The notes under the pieces are model-generated. The model saw nothing but the letters and a program-made list of their open reading frames with translations. It made no database searches and was not told the DNA's origin. From assembly GCF_013215705.1 (NCBI RefSeq), contig NZ_JABSQR010000005.1, forward strand, positions 124,001 to 188,000: DNA of 64,000 nt, in the 5' to 3' direction. The DNA is from Moritella sp. (GTDB lineage Bacteria; Pseudomonadota; Gammaproteobacteria; Enterobacterales; Moritellaceae). Each line of letters opens with the position of its first letter. Position 1 is the stretch's first letter. A program made the translations under genes and the position numbers. Positions 53,637 to 63,019 of the stretch are shown here, one piece after another.

Positions 53637-53738
53637 TTATTGCATTACCTTTGATTTCGCCTCTGATCTTATATTGACACCCATTGATAATGCTGGGATA
53701 CCAGCTCCAATACCACTAACTGTTATTCTAACTTCCAT
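53637..53738 (-). CDS. Putative 33-aa glycine-rich peptide
   Basis: A short minus-strand frame begins MEVRITVSGIGAGIPALSMG and ends in a basic KSKVMQ tail. GAGGG lies 8 nt before its ATG, and the gene for a small membrane protein begins 27 nt after its stop. The SGIGAGIPAL core is non-random in appearance. I do not recognise it; it could be a secreted or regulatory small peptide or an unused frame. Support is limited to the ribosome site and the bicistronic arrangement. Confidence 0.3.
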   Translation of the reverse strand: MEVRITVSGIGAGIPALSMGVNIRSEAKSKVMQ

Positions 53739-53969
53739 GTTATATACCCTCTATTTTAATTACTTAGGCCGCTCTAAAGAGAGCCTCTATTGTTCTTTGC
53801 TTGCATTACTGTAACTGGTTTTTGTTATTGTAAAGTATGATATTGATTATTATTTTGTATCTATAATGAAGTTTCTCACTTTGGGTCAATTAGTACTTAA
53901 ATAATGCTACAGAACGATATTTTTTCAATAATATATAGATAATATCTATCTATTATCAAGGATGAACGG

Positions 53970-54278
53970 ATGAAATTATGGATATACAGACCTACACAAC
54001 TGCTGGATGCGGTGCGGGATTATAAATTATATGCGGATGGTAAATTTGTAACATATGTGAAACGCGGTCAACGTTTTGCTATTGAGGTCCCCGATAATAC
54101 CCAAGTCTTGCAAGCCAAGCTCAGTTGGTGTTCTAGCCAGCCTATTTATACCAAAGATCTCTCCCATGGTGCGGTCACCGTTAAAAATGCTTTTTCCCAT
54201 AATCTGTTATTAGTTCTATTTTGTTCGACGTTATATGCGACTTTTGGGCGTAAGCATTATCTGAAACTGGTTATTTGA
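53970..54278 (+). CDS. Uncharacterised small protein with PEGA-like start
   Basis: 102-aa protein. The first 60 residues (YKLYADGKFVTYVKRGQRFAIEVPDNTQVLQAKLSWC) have a beta-rich pattern like PEGA-type repeat domains, in which a short turn Y-x-DG-K and a G-x-x-F strand alternate. The C-terminal part contains a hydrophobic stretch (NLLLVLFCSTLYATF), possibly a membrane anchor. AAGGATGAACGG precedes the ATG. It stands alone; its function is unknown. The domain resemblance is tentative. Confidence 0.6.
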   Translation: MKLWIYRPTQLLDAVRDYKLYADGKFVTYVKRGQRFAIEVPDNTQVLQAKLSWCSSQPIYTKDLSHGAVTVKNAFSHNLLLVLFCSTLYATFGRKHYLKLVI

Positions 54279-54683
54279 TTTTTCGAAATAGTACCAACCT
54301 TCACATCAAGACTAAATTAAGTGCTTAAATGGCAGATCATATACGGCCACCACTGATATTAGCATGTCAAAACACGGGTAATATTTATAGTACATTACTT
54401 GTCACTTTAGATCTAAATATGGATGAAATCCTGAAAGTGAATATCCATAAAGTATGATTCACCTAAAATCTCACCGTAAACGTTAATTTAATGTTAAATT
54501 TGTGGTCTAGCTCAAATAGTTGTTAATGCTTTTGTTAAACAGTTGTTGCTTTGTAGATGTTGTTTAAAAATTCCCTTATGATTATTTTGTGCTCCTAAAT
54601 CAAGAAAAGGTAACTATTATTAAGGGCTATACAGTTTTTTTTAATTGATATTTACAATAATAAAAATAGACAAGGAAATTAAT
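54279..54683. other. 405-bp intergenic region before the amino-acid transporter
   Basis: No convincing gene is present; a 42-codon frame at 54329-54457 lacks a ribosome site. An inverted repeat AATTTAA/TTAAATT (54485-54500) could be an operator. A weak promoter candidate, TTGTTT (54560-54565) and TATTTT (54583-54588) with 17-nt spacing, lies about 95 nt before the first transporter gene. Confidence 0.45.
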
Positions 54684-55697
54684 ATGAAGGTTACAAAAAT
54701 AGCTTTAATACTAGGTCTAGCATCAACACTGCCCAATTTAGTTAATGCTGCTACATTAGAGCAAGTGATGAAAAAAGGCGTATTAAACTGTGGTGTTTCT
54801 ACAGGGATCCCTGGTTTCTCGGCGACTGATTCAAAAGGCGTTTGGAAAGGTATCGACGTTGATTTTTGTCGTTCAGTTGCAACCGCGGTATTAGGTGATG
54901 CATCTAAAGTGAAATATATTCCACTGACAGCGAAAGAACGTTTCACGGCGTTACAAAGTGGTGAAATTGATCTTTTAGCGCGTTCATCTACTTGGACAGC
55001 AACACGTGATACTTCACTTGGTTTAAACTTTGCGGGAGTTAACTACTATGATGGTCAAGGTTTTCTAGTTAAAAAAGATCTTGGCGTAACGTCAGCGAAA
55101 CAACTCGATGGTGCTTCTTTCTGTATTCAAGCGGGTACAACAACAGAGCTTAACTTAACTGATTATTTCAAATCAAATAACATGGAATATAAAGCGGTTA
55201 CGTTTGATACATCAGGTCAAACACTTGATGCATTCAAAAAAGGTCGTTGTGACGCCGTTACTTCTGATGCTTCACAGCTATATGGCTTAAAAATCAAATT
55301 TGATAATCCAAAATCAGTTATGGTTTTACCTGATATCATTTCTAAAGAACCACTAGGTCCAGTTGTTCGTCAAGGCGATGATAAATGGTTTAACGTGGTT
55401 CGTTGGACCTTATTCGCCACACTCGAAGCGGAAGAGTTAGGTGTAAATTCAAGCAATGTTGATAAGCAGTTAAAATCTAATAATCCATCTGTGAAACGTT
55501 TATTAGGCGTGACTGGTAAAGCCGGTGAAAACTTAGGCCTTAAATCCGATTGGGCTTACCAAATTGTTAAGCAAGTTGGTAACTATGAAGAAATGTTTGA
55601 GAACAACGTAGGTAAAAATTCACCTCTTAACATTGACCGCGGTCTCAATAATTTATGGAATAAAGGCGGCTTAATGTACGCAATGCCAATTCGATAA
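54684..55697 (+). CDS. aapJ: AapJ-like amino-acid ABC transporter substrate-binding protein
   Basis: 337-aa periplasmic solute-binding protein of family 3. A signal peptide covers about 1-21 (MKVTKIALILGLAS to NLVNA). Signature stretches include GVSTGIPGFSATDSKGVWKGIDVDFCR and LTAKERFTALQSGEIDLLARS, typical of the general L-amino-acid (AapJ/BztA) group, which is larger than most polar-amino-acid binders. The ATG at 54684 has AAGGAAA upstream; the upstream frame is not needed. It heads the aapJQMP-like operon and is followed by an attenuator-like hairpin. Confidence 0.93.
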   Translation: MKVTKIALILGLASTLPNLVNAATLEQVMKKGVLNCGVSTGIPGFSATDSKGVWKGIDVDFCRSVATAVLGDASKVKYIPLTAKERFTALQSGEIDLLARSSTWTATRDTSLGLNFAGVNYYDGQGFLVKKDLGVTSAKQLDGASFCIQAGTTTELNLTDYFKSNNMEYKAVTFDTSGQTLDAFKKGRCDAVTSDASQLYGLKIKFDNPKSVMVLPDIISKEPLGPVVRQGDDKWFNVVRWTLFATLEAEELGVNSSNVDKQLKSNNPSVKRLLGVTGKAGENLGLKSDWAYQIVKQVGNYEEMFENNVGKNSPLNIDRGLNNLWNKGGLMYAMPIR

Positions 55698-55760
55698 ATT
55701 AATACCTCAGTCACTTCACCTTTTCATCATTATGTTTTGTTGAAGTGACCTTGGTATATC

Positions 55761-55780
55761 GGGGGCTTGGCCCCCTTTTT
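55761..55780 (+). terminator. Attenuator-like hairpin between binding protein and permease genes
   Basis: GGGGG and CCCCC around a CTTGG loop are followed by TTTTT. It sits 18 nt before the aapQ ATG, so it should allow partial read-through and lower permease expression relative to the binding protein. Confidence 0.75.
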
Positions 55781-55797
55781 AAAAGGTTTATTTTGTT

Positions 55798-56982
55798 ATG
55801 AAGAATTCAACGCTCCCCCCGACCTCCCTTGGTTTATTTAACAGCCCTAAAAATCGCGCGATTATTTTCCAAGTGCTTTCCTTAGTGGTTGTGGTTTTAT
55901 GCCTTTTTTACTTCGTTAACAACATGTTTGATAATGTAGCAAAAAGGGGCATAACAACCGGTTTTTCGTTTTTAAGTGAAACTGCTGGTTTTGGTATCAG
56001 TCAATCGCTTATTCATTATGATGATACCAGCTCGACTTTTTTAGATGTATTTATTGTTGGTTTATTAAATACAATGTTAGTGGGTGTGATCGGTATTATT
56101 CTAGCTTCGGGACTTGGGTTATTGATTGGTATTGGTCGTTTATCGCCTAATTATTTAATCTCGAAACTGTCTCTGGTGTATATTGAAACATTCCGTAACA
56201 TCCCCATTTTATTACAGATTTTGTTTTGGTATAACGTGGTGCTTGCGGCGTTACCTAGCCCCCGTCAAAGTCTTTCTTATTTCGACTCTATTTTTATCAA
56301 CAACCGTGGTTTGATCATTCCAGATCCTATTTTTGAATCAGGTAGTATCTCTATATTAGTGGCGTTTGTGCTTGCTTGTATCAGTGTCGTGTTTTTGTCT
56401 AAATGGGCGAATAAGAGACATGATTTAACGGGTGAAGAATTCCCTGTTATTCGGGTTAGTATTAGCATGTTGATCGGTGCGCCATTATTAATATTTTTCC
56501 TTGCGGGACAACCAATCAGTGCTGAATATCCGGCATTGAAAGGCTTTAACTTTAAAGGTGGTATCACCATTATTCCTGAGCTGCTAGCGCTGATTTTTGC
56601 GTTAAGTATCTATACCGCTACTTATATTGCAGAAGCAGTGCGTGCGGGGATTGAAGCTGTACCCCAAGGGCAAAAAGAAGCGGCCAAATCGTTGGGTTTA
56701 AAAGAGCATGTGATCTTGCGTAAAGTTGTTTTACCGCAAGCATTACGGGTGATTATTCCACCCGTGATCAACCAATACCTTAACCTCGTGAAAAACTCAT
56801 CACTGGCAACTGCCATCGGTTATCCGGAAATTGTAACCTTGTTCTCTGGAACAACGCTTAACCAAGTTGGGCAGGCTATTGAGATCATTTTAATGACGAT
56901 GGCGGTATATCTTGTTTTCAGCATTGTTATTTCACTGCTGCTGAACTGGGTTAATGCAAGAATGGAAATTAAAGGAAGATAA
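55798..56982 (+). CDS. aapQ: AapQ-like amino-acid ABC transporter permease
   Basis: 394-aa inner-membrane permease with an N-terminal helix, a long insert (about 165-255) and the HisM-type permease core. The cytoplasmic EAA loop reads EAAKSLGLKEHVILRKVVLPQALRVIIPP near 297-325. The size and insert match AapQ/BztB, longer than GlnP-type permeases. Partner AapM overlaps nearly directly downstream. It carries polar and other L-amino acids into the cell. Confidence 0.93.
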   Translation: MKNSTLPPTSLGLFNSPKNRAIIFQVLSLVVVVLCLFYFVNNMFDNVAKRGITTGFSFLSETAGFGISQSLIHYDDTSSTFLDVFIVGLLNTMLVGVIGIILASGLGLLIGIGRLSPNYLISKLSLVYIETFRNIPILLQILFWYNVVLAALPSPRQSLSYFDSIFINNRGLIIPDPIFESGSISILVAFVLACISVVFLSKWANKRHDLTGEEFPVIRVSISMLIGAPLLIFFLAGQPISAEYPALKGFNFKGGITIIPELLALIFALSIYTATYIAEAVRAGIEAVPQGQKEAAKSLGLKEHVILRKVVLPQALRVIIPPVINQYLNLVKNSSLATAIGYPEIVTLFSGTTLNQVGQAIEIILMTMAVYLVFSIVISLLLNWVNARMEIKGR

Positions 56983-56983
56983 T

Positions 56984-58066
56984 ATGGCTGTTTATACAAT
57001 GAAAGAGGCCAAACCTGCACCTTCAACCAGTAAGGGGCTTGTATTCTGGTTACGAGAGAATTTATTTTCTACTATATCTAACACACTGTTAACCTTGCTT
57101 GGGTTCTACTTTATTTATGCTACGGTGCCACCGCTGTTGGATTGGATGATCTTTGATGCGACCTGGAGTGGTACCAAAGAGGAAGTGGTAAAAGAAGGTG
57201 CTCGTTGGATCTTTATCATCGAAAAATTTGATCAGTTTATGTATGGGTTTTATCCTGAATCCTTACATTGGCGTCCTAATTTAGTCGCTTTAATCAGCTT
57301 AGCATTTGTATTTTTGGTACCTCGTATCAACAATATCAAAGTGAAATTAGTGATCATGTTACTGTTTCCATTCGTCTGCTTTGTCTTAATTAGCGGTGGT
57401 TGGTTTGGTCTTGAAGTAGTTAGTACTGAAAAATGGGGTGGTTTAATGCTGACCATTTTAGTCGCTGCCGTCGGTATTATTGCTTCGTTCCCAATTGGTA
57501 TTTTACTGGCACTTGGTCGTCAGTCTGACAATATGCCGATTGTTAAAACCCTATGTATTGGTTTTATCGAGTTTATTCGTGGCGTACCACTCATCACTAT
57601 CTTATTTATGGCGTCGGTAGTATTGCCGCTGTTTTTTAGTGATGGTATCGATTTTGATAAATTATTACGAGCGTTAATTGGTATTACGCTGTTCCAATCG
57701 GCTTATATTGCCGAGGTTATTCGTGGTGGTTTGCAAGCCATTCCGAAAGGTCAGTATGAAGCGAGTGAGTCATTAGGCTTAACGTATTGGCAGGGTATGA
57801 TCTTGATTATCTTGCCACAGGCGTTAAAGATCTCGATACCGAATCTGGTTGGTTCATTTATCTCGTTATTTAAAGATACGACGCTGGTATTAATCATCGG
57901 TTTATTCGACATCTTGGCTATGGTTACGCTGACAAACAGTGATACTAATTGGCTTGGTTTTGAAATCGAAGGTTATGTATTTGTTACTATGATCTATTGG
58001 GTATTCTGTTTCAGTATGTCGCAATACTCTCGTGTGATCGAACGACGATATAATACCGATCATTAA
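56984..58066 (+). CDS. aapM: AapM-like amino-acid ABC transporter permease
   Basis: 360-aa second permease subunit. Several hydrophobic segments and an EAA loop (YEASESLGLTYWQGMILIILPQALKISIPN near 261-290) are present. The ATG at 56984 follows AAAGGAAG, 1 nt after the aapQ stop; a longer start would overlap aapQ. Together with AapQ it forms the heterodimeric channel energised by the downstream ATPase. Confidence 0.92.
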   Translation: MAVYTMKEAKPAPSTSKGLVFWLRENLFSTISNTLLTLLGFYFIYATVPPLLDWMIFDATWSGTKEEVVKEGARWIFIIEKFDQFMYGFYPESLHWRPNLVALISLAFVFLVPRINNIKVKLVIMLLFPFVCFVLISGGWFGLEVVSTEKWGGLMLTILVAAVGIIASFPIGILLALGRQSDNMPIVKTLCIGFIEFIRGVPLITILFMASVVLPLFFSDGIDFDKLLRALIGITLFQSAYIAEVIRGGLQAIPKGQYEASESLGLTYWQGMILIILPQALKISIPNLVGSFISLFKDTTLVLIIGLFDILAMVTLTNSDTNWLGFEIEGYVFVTMIYWVFCFSMSQYSRVIERRYNTDH

Positions 58067-58067
58067 T

Positions 58068-58117
58068 AATTACCGTAAATTTTACAGCTTAAAACTGACC
58101 ATTTACGTAAGGTAATT
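58068..58117 (+). other. Stem-loop between aapM and aapP
   Basis: AATTACC with GGTAATT and GTAAAT with ATTTAC can pair to form an interrupted long hairpin in the intercistronic gap. There is no T-run, so it could influence mRNA processing or stability rather than terminate transcription. Confidence 0.5.
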
Positions 58118-58133
58118 GGTATAAGGAAATATC

Positions 58134-58880
58134 ATGGCAGAACAAGATTATATGATCAGCATGAAAGACGTTAACAAATGGTATGGCGATTTTCACGTAC
58201 TTAAAGATATTAACCTCAATATTAAAAAAGGTGAAAAAGTGGTTATCTGTGGCCCATCAGGTTCGGGTAAATCAACCACTATTCGTTGTCTAAACCATCT
58301 TGAAAAATTTCAAGAAGGTAAGATTAGTATTAACGGCACTGACCTGATTGATGATGTAAAAGTTGTGCGTCATATCCGCTCGCAAGTAGGTATGGTATTC
58401 CAACATTTTAATTTGTTCCCGCATCTTACTGTATTGGAGAACTTGTTATTAGCGCCAATATGGGTGCATAAGAAACCACGTCATGAGGCAATTAAAACCG
58501 CGATGGAATATCTAGAGCGTGTAAAGATTGCCGACCAAGCGCATAAGTTCCCTAATCAACTTTCTGGTGGTCAGCAACAACGTGTAGCGATTGCCCGTTG
58601 TTTATGTATCAACCCAGAGATCATGTTGTTTGATGAACCAACATCGGCACTGGATCCTGAAATGGTATCGGAAGTGTTAGACGTAATGGTCGAGCTTGCA
58701 GATGAAGGTATTACCATGATTTGTGTAACCCACGAAATGGGCTTTGCTAAGAAAGTGGCAGACCGCGTTATCTTTATGGATGCAGGGCAAATTATTGAAG
58801 AAAATGAACCGCATGAGTTCTTTGATAATCCGCAATCAGATCGTCTAAAAATGTTCTTAGATCAGATCTTATCGCACTAA
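58134..58880 (+). CDS. aapP: AapP-like amino-acid ABC transporter ATPase
   Basis: 248-aa ABC ATPase. Walker A is GPSGSGKST, the Q-loop is [12 protein letters not shown], the signature LSGGQQQR, Walker [13 protein letters not shown] and the H-loop CVTHEMGFA. This is the GlnQ/AapP group. It ends the operon, with a probable terminator at 58931-58983. Confidence 0.95.
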   Translation: MAEQDYMISMKDVNKWYGDFHVLKDINLNIKKGEKVVICGPSGSGKSTTIRCLNHLEKFQEGKISINGTDLIDDVKVVRHIRSQVGMVFQHFNLFPHLTVLENLLLAPIWVHKKPRHEAIKTAMEYLERVKIADQAHKFPNQLSGGQQQRVAIARCLCINPEIMLFDEPTSALDPEMVSEVLDVMVELADEGITMICVTHEMGFAKKVADRVIFMDAGQIIEENEPHEFFDNPQSDRLKMFLDQILSH

Positions 58881-58930
58881 GCTAGTCGCTACTACAACAG
58901 TACTTACTACTAACAGTATGTGCTACTAAG

Positions 58931-58983
58931 AAGCCTTACTCTGAATCCGTTGTTATAATGGGGTAGGGGTAAGGCTTTTTTAT
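58931..58983 (+). terminator. Probable terminator after aapP
   Basis: AAGCCTTAC pairs with GTAAGGCTT across an imperfect, G-rich inner arm, followed by TTTTTT. Confidence 0.7.
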
Positions 58984-58999
58984 TTACAAGGAGATAGAT

Positions 59000-59380
59000 A
59001 TGATTGAAATGATGGATATCGAGATTGATAATGCAATTGCATTTCAAATGTCTGGAAAAATAACGGAAAGCGATATGTCTTTGGTCCTTAATGCGGCAAA
59101 AGAAAAGATTGAACGTCACGGCAGTATTGTGCTTCTTGAAAAAATTGATTCTTTTAAAGGCGTTGAACTCGCAGCATTGATTGAAGAGTTTAAATATCTT
59201 TTTGATGTAGGAATTACCAATATAGACAAGGTGGCTATATTAACGGATAAAAAGTGGATAGAAAATATTGTTAATATTGAAGACAAGATATTTAGAAATA
59301 TTGATATGCAGTGCTTTACGCTAGATCAACAGCCTCAAGCCATTGAGTTTCTTAAAAGCGCGGATCTTTCTTACTCGTAA
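59000..59380 (+). CDS. SpoIIAA-like (STAS superfamily) protein
   Basis: 126-aa soluble protein of the SpoIIAA-like family (previously DUF3478), related to STAS and CRAL-TRIO folds. Recognisable elements are the AFQMSGKITESDMSLVL start, the hydrophobic GSIVLLEKIDSFKG strand and VAILTDKKW. These proteins have no established function; many occur in marine gammaproteobacteria. It carries AAGGAGATAG before its ATG and stands alone. Confidence 0.8.
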   Translation: MIEMMDIEIDNAIAFQMSGKITESDMSLVLNAAKEKIERHGSIVLLEKIDSFKGVELAALIEEFKYLFDVGITNIDKVAILTDKKWIENIVNIEDKIFRNIDMQCFTLDQQPQAIEFLKSADLSYS

Positions 59381-59444
59381 TAAATAGCTCCGCTTTACAA
59401 AGTTTGATGATAAATGATTTAAGAGCTACTACATATTAGTTATA

Positions 59445-59936
59445 ATGCACTTTATGGAAATTAAATCATACTCTAACCAATGGGCTGCTGAGATAACGGA
59501 CTTGTTTTATCAATCTGTTCACGCCATAGATCCTTCCGTGTATACACCAGAACAGAAAGAAGCTTGGGCACCAACCCCCCCTGATTATGCAGCGTGGTCT
59601 AAGCGATTAGATGAAAAAAGACCGTTCGTGGCTATCATCGATGGTCTTGTCGCTGGTTTTATCGAACTGGATGCCGATGGTCATATTGATTGTACTTACA
59701 CACACCCAAACTTTCAGGGGATGGGTGTCGCGTCTGCACTTTATGAGCACTTACTTACGGAAGCAAGACTCAACAATATCGAACGTTTATATGTTGAAGC
59801 ATCATTTATTGCTAAGCCGTTCTTCAAGCATCGAGGGTTCTTTGTAATAAAGAGAAATACCTTCCAACGAAATGGTGTGACTTTAGTTAATTTCACAATG
59901 GAAAAACGTAACTTAAATAACAGTGGCTCAATGTGA
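59445..59936 (+). CDS. GNAT-family N-acetyltransferase
   Basis: 163-aa GNAT acetyltransferase of the YafP-like group. The acetyl-CoA motif A appears as VHPNF-like THPNFQGMGVASALYEHL (about 87-104), preceded by a beta strand (GFIELDADGHIDC). The substrate is unknown. The ATG at 59445 or the one 9 nt downstream may be the start; neither has a strong ribosome site. No operon partner is evident. Confidence 0.85.
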   Translation: MHFMEIKSYSNQWAAEITDLFYQSVHAIDPSVYTPEQKEAWAPTPPDYAAWSKRLDEKRPFVAIIDGLVAGFIELDADGHIDCTYTHPNFQGMGVASALYEHLLTEARLNNIERLYVEASFIAKPFFKHRGFFVIKRNTFQRNGVTLVNFTMEKRNLNNSGSM

Positions 59937-59958
59937 GGCATACTTTTAGGGGAATAAA

Positions 59959-60363
59959 ATGAGAATATTAAACGGATCATGTTTATGTGGAAAAGTTGGT
60001 ATTGAAGTACCTGATGACTTTGATTATATGGGTAACTGTCATTGTTCTGAGTGTCGTAAATTTACTGGTTCAGATTACTCGTCAGTGGGGGGCATTTCAT
60101 CTTCAAAATTTTCGTTTTCAAAAGGTGAGGAGTTTGTCTCGATATATCCAAAAAGTGAAGAGACAGAATTAGCCTTTTGCCAGTGTTGTGGTTCGAGTCT
60201 ATTTTCCAGAAAAATCACTGGCGGCAAGCATAATATTCGTTTAGGTATTTTAGATAGTACACCAACACATAAACCCAACTTTCATATCTTTGTCGCTTCA
60301 AAAGCGCCATGGCTTGATATTAATGACCAGTTAAAGCAGTTTGAGCAAGGGCCTGTTAAATAG
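59959..60363 (+). CDS. GFA-family zinc protein
   Basis: 134-aa protein of the GFA/CENP-V fold. Zinc-ligand cysteines appear in GSCLCGKV (about 8-10), CHCSECRKFTG (about 27-32) and CQCCGSSLF (about 74-77), the complete family pattern. Members were named for glutathione-dependent formaldehyde activation, but most have unknown substrates. A GGGGAAT site precedes the ATG. The GNAT gene upstream is 22 nt away, so they may be co-transcribed. Confidence 0.88.
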   Translation: MRILNGSCLCGKVGIEVPDDFDYMGNCHCSECRKFTGSDYSSVGGISSSKFSFSKGEEFVSIYPKSEETELAFCQCCGSSLFSRKITGGKHNIRLGILDSTPTHKPNFHIFVASKAPWLDINDQLKQFEQGPVK

Positions 60364-60485
60364 TATCAATATAGCGATTGTATATATGACGACAGATTAT
60401 CCGATTCTAATCCTGACAACCGAGAGCACGTCTTGTCAGATCAACAGGTATAACTGAGATGCGAGATTTACTGGTTATCATAGAG

Positions 60486-60517
60486 TAAAAACCCAGCAAT
60501 CATGAGTAATTGCTGGG
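60486..60517 (-). terminator. Rho-independent terminator after ahpF
   Basis: On the minus strand CCCAGCAAT and ATTGCTGGG form a 9-bp stem followed by TTTTT, about 82 nt after the ahpF stop. Confidence 0.85.
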
Positions 60518-60598
60518 ATAAAACACAGATTTTGGCAGGGATGATAAGCCTTACACGTGGGGACTAGTGTGACGTTTATCTTTTTCTATGTTTTATAT

Positions 60599-62188
60599 TT
60601 ACGTGTTGCCTGCTGCAGTTGGTGCTGGCGTACGAATTAAATGGTCAAATGCACTTAAGCTGGCTTTTGAACCTTCACCCATAGCAATGATAATTTGCTT
60701 ATAAGGCACCGTGGTTACGTCTCCGGCTGCAAATACACCTGCAACTGAGGTTTCATTTTTAGCATTCACTTCAATTTCACCACGCGGTGATAAAGCAACA
60801 CCACTGCCTTTTAAGAAATCACTGTTTGGCATCAAACCAATTTGAACAAAGATACCAGCCAGTTCGATCTGTTTGGCATCACCTGTCGCGCGGTCTACAT
60901 AATTAAGTGTCGTCACACGCGTACCGTCACCGATAACTTCTGTGGTTTGTGCTTGTTTAATTATCTTAATATTAGCCATGCTGTTGGCTTTGTTGAGGAG
61001 TACTTGATCGGCACGTAAGGTATCTGCAAACTCAAGTACAGTCACATGTTCAACAATACCCGCTAAGTCGATAGCAGCTTCGATACCAGAGTTACCGCCA
61101 CCGATCACGGCCACTTTTTTACCTTTGAATAACGGCCCATCACAGTGTGGGCAGTAGGCTACACCTTTGTTTCGGTATTCTTGTTCGCCGGGTACGTTCA
61201 TTTCTCTCCAACGTGCGCCTGTTGATAAGATCACACTGCGGCTTTTTAATATCGCGCCACTGTCGAGTTCAACATGAATATAACCATCGGCTGTTTTTTC
61301 TGCACTGACTAAACGACTCGCTCTTTGTTCGTTCATGATATCCACGTCATATTCTTTTACGTGTTCTTCAAGTGCTGCCGCGAGTTTCGGCCCCTGGGTT
61401 TCTTTGACCGAAATGAAGTTCTCGATAGCCATGGTATCCATGACTTGACCACCAAAGCGTTCGGCTACGACACCAGTGCGAATGCCTTTACGTGCCGCAT
61501 AGATTGCAGCTGATGCGCCCGCTGGACCACCGCCCACCACAAGTACTTCGTACGGTTCTTTTTCATTTAATGCGATAGCTTGTTTTTTTGCTGCGCCAGT
61601 ATCCACTTTTGATAATATTTCCGTTAATGAAATACGACCTTGAGTGAATACTTCACCGTTTAAGTAAACACTTGGTACTGCCATGATATTACGTTCAGCG
61701 ACTTCATCTTGGAATGCGGCACCGTCAATCATGGTTGTTTTAATATTTGGGTTCGTTGCCGCCATCATATTTAATGCTTGCACAACATCTGGACAGTTTT
61801 GACAGCTTAATGAAATGAATATTTCAAAGTGCATCTCACCTTCAAGATTAGCCATTTGCTCAATCACTTCTGCATCTAGCTTCATCGGGTGACCACCACT
61901 GTGCAGTAGTGCCAATATCAGTGAGGTAAACTCGTGCCCCATTGGTAAACCTGCAAAACCAATCGCGGTTTGTTTGATGGGATTGACTACCTGCATAATT
62001 GGTTTACGCGGGCTTGCACTTTGATCTTCAATGACGATGACTTTGTCGCTTAATGAAGCAATGTCATGTGCTAACGTATGTAATTTTTGCGCGGTATCAC
62101 TGTCATCAAGACTCAGTACCAGTTGTACTTCTGTCTTTAAATTTTCTAAATACGCCTTTAACTGGGTTTTCATATTTTGGTCTAACAT
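60599..62188 (-). CDS. ahpF: AhpF, alkyl hydroperoxide reductase flavoprotein
   Basis: 529-aa NADH-dependent peroxiredoxin reductase. The N-terminal double-thioredoxin region has the CQNC redox pair (about 129-132). The C-terminal thioredoxin-reductase-like part has FAD motif [18 protein letters not shown] (about 217-234), active site CPHC (about 346-349) and NADH motif [11 protein letters not shown]. It recycles AhpC using NADH. It lies 211 nt downstream of ahpC on the same strand, with a hairpin between them. Confidence 0.96.
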   Translation of the reverse strand: MLDQNMKTQLKAYLENLKTEVQLVLSLDDSDTAQKLHTLAHDIASLSDKVIVIEDQSASPRKPIMQVVNPIKQTAIGFAGLPMGHEFTSLILALLHSGGHPMKLDAEVIEQMANLEGEMHFEIFISLSCQNCPDVVQALNMMAATNPNIKTTMIDGAAFQDEVAERNIMAVPSVYLNGEVFTQGRISLTEILSKVDTGAAKKQAIALNEKEPYEVLVVGGGPAGASAAIYAARKGIRTGVVAERFGGQVMDTMAIENFISVKETQGPKLAAALEEHVKEYDVDIMNEQRASRLVSAEKTADGYIHVELDSGAILKSRSVILSTGARWREMNVPGEQEYRNKGVAYCPHCDGPLFKGKKVAVIGGGNSGIEAAIDLAGIVEHVTVLEFADTLRADQVLLNKANSMANIKIIKQAQTTEVIGDGTRVTTLNYVDRATGDAKQIELAGIFVQIGLMPNSDFLKGSGVALSPRGEIEVNAKNETSVAGVFAAGDVTTVPYKQIIIAMGEGSKASLSAFDHLIRTPAPTAAGNT

Positions 62189-62356
62189 AGTGACACCTTT
62201 TAGATTCTGCTTATGGCTAGATGAGATACGTTTATTAAAAACGTGATTAGCAATGTGGTTAATTTAAAAATCTACTTTCTTACTTTTTTACTTTATTTAT
62301 TAACACTCGGCCGTGGTATTGCTACCGAGATGTTCATCGAAAATGTATTTTTAAAT

Positions 62357-62388
62357 GACCTCAGCCACTGCTAAGCGATACTGAGGTC
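62357..62388 (-). other. Hairpin between ahpC and ahpF
   Basis: GACCTCAG and CTGAGGTC pair over a 16-nt loop on the minus strand, followed by ATTTAAAAA. It lies 12 nt past the ahpC stop and looks like a leaky terminator or mRNA stabiliser that would lower ahpF relative to ahpC. Confidence 0.6.
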
Positions 62389-62399
62389 GATTCTTTAAA

Positions 62400-62957
62400 T
62401 TAGATTTTACCGACTAGGTCTAGTGACGGTGCAAGTGTTGCTTCGCCTTCTTTCCATTTAGCGGGACAAACTTCGCCTGGGTTCGCGGCTACGTATTGTG
62501 CAGCTTTAACTTTACGCATTAAGTCTTCAGCGTCACGGCCAATACCTTCTGCAGTGATCTCCATTGCTTGGATAACACCTTGTGGGTCAATTAGGAATGT
62601 TGCACGGTCTGCAAGACCTTGACCTTCACGCATTACACCGAAGTTGTTGGTGATGTTGCCAGCTTGGTCGCCTACCATGTAGTAGTTGATTTTGCCGATA
62701 GTGTCTGAACTGTCGTGCCATGCTTTGTGCGTGAAATGAGTGTCAGTTGATACTGAGAATACTTCTACGCCACGCTTTTGTAGTTCTTCGTAATGGTCTG
62801 CAACATCACCTAGTTCAGTAGGGCAAACAAACGTGAAGTCAGCTGGGTAGAAGAAGAATACAGCCCATTTACCTGCCACGTCTTTTTCTGAGATTTCGAC
62901 GAATTCGCCTTGTTTGAAAGCGGTTGCGTTAAACGGTTTAATTTTAGTGTTGATCAT
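62400..62957 (-). CDS. ahpC: AhpC, alkyl hydroperoxide peroxiredoxin
   Basis: 185-aa typical 2-Cys peroxiredoxin that reduces hydrogen and organic peroxides. The peroxidatic C45 lies in DFTFVCPTE and the resolving C164 in GEVCPAKW. It is the abundant partner of AhpF. AGGATGAC precedes the ATG. Upstream, a promoter-like pair and a near-complete OxyR site abut, consistent with peroxide induction. Strongly biased codons suggest high expression. Confidence 0.97.
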   Translation of the reverse strand: MINTKIKPFNATAFKQGEFVEISEKDVAGKWAVFFFYPADFTFVCPTELGDVADHYEELQKRGVEVFSVSTDTHFTHKAWHDSSDTIGKINYYMVGDQAGNITNNFGVMREGQGLADRATFLIDPQGVIQAMEITAEGIGRDAEDLMRKVKAAQYVAANPGEVCPAKWKEGEATLAPSLDLVGKI

Positions 62958-63019
62958 GTTGTCATCCTATTAATTAGTTGATTACTCGATTGGATTCTGG
63001 CTGCGAATCCATGAGAAGG

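Noticed and set aside
53629-53814. Plus-strand 61-codon frame.
   Set aside because: It lies opposite the putative 33-aa minus-strand gene, lacks a ribosome site and has unremarkable composition.
54329-54457. 42-codon plus-strand frame in the aapJ upstream region.
   Set aside because: No ribosome site and no recognisable content; more likely a chance frame in regulatory sequence.
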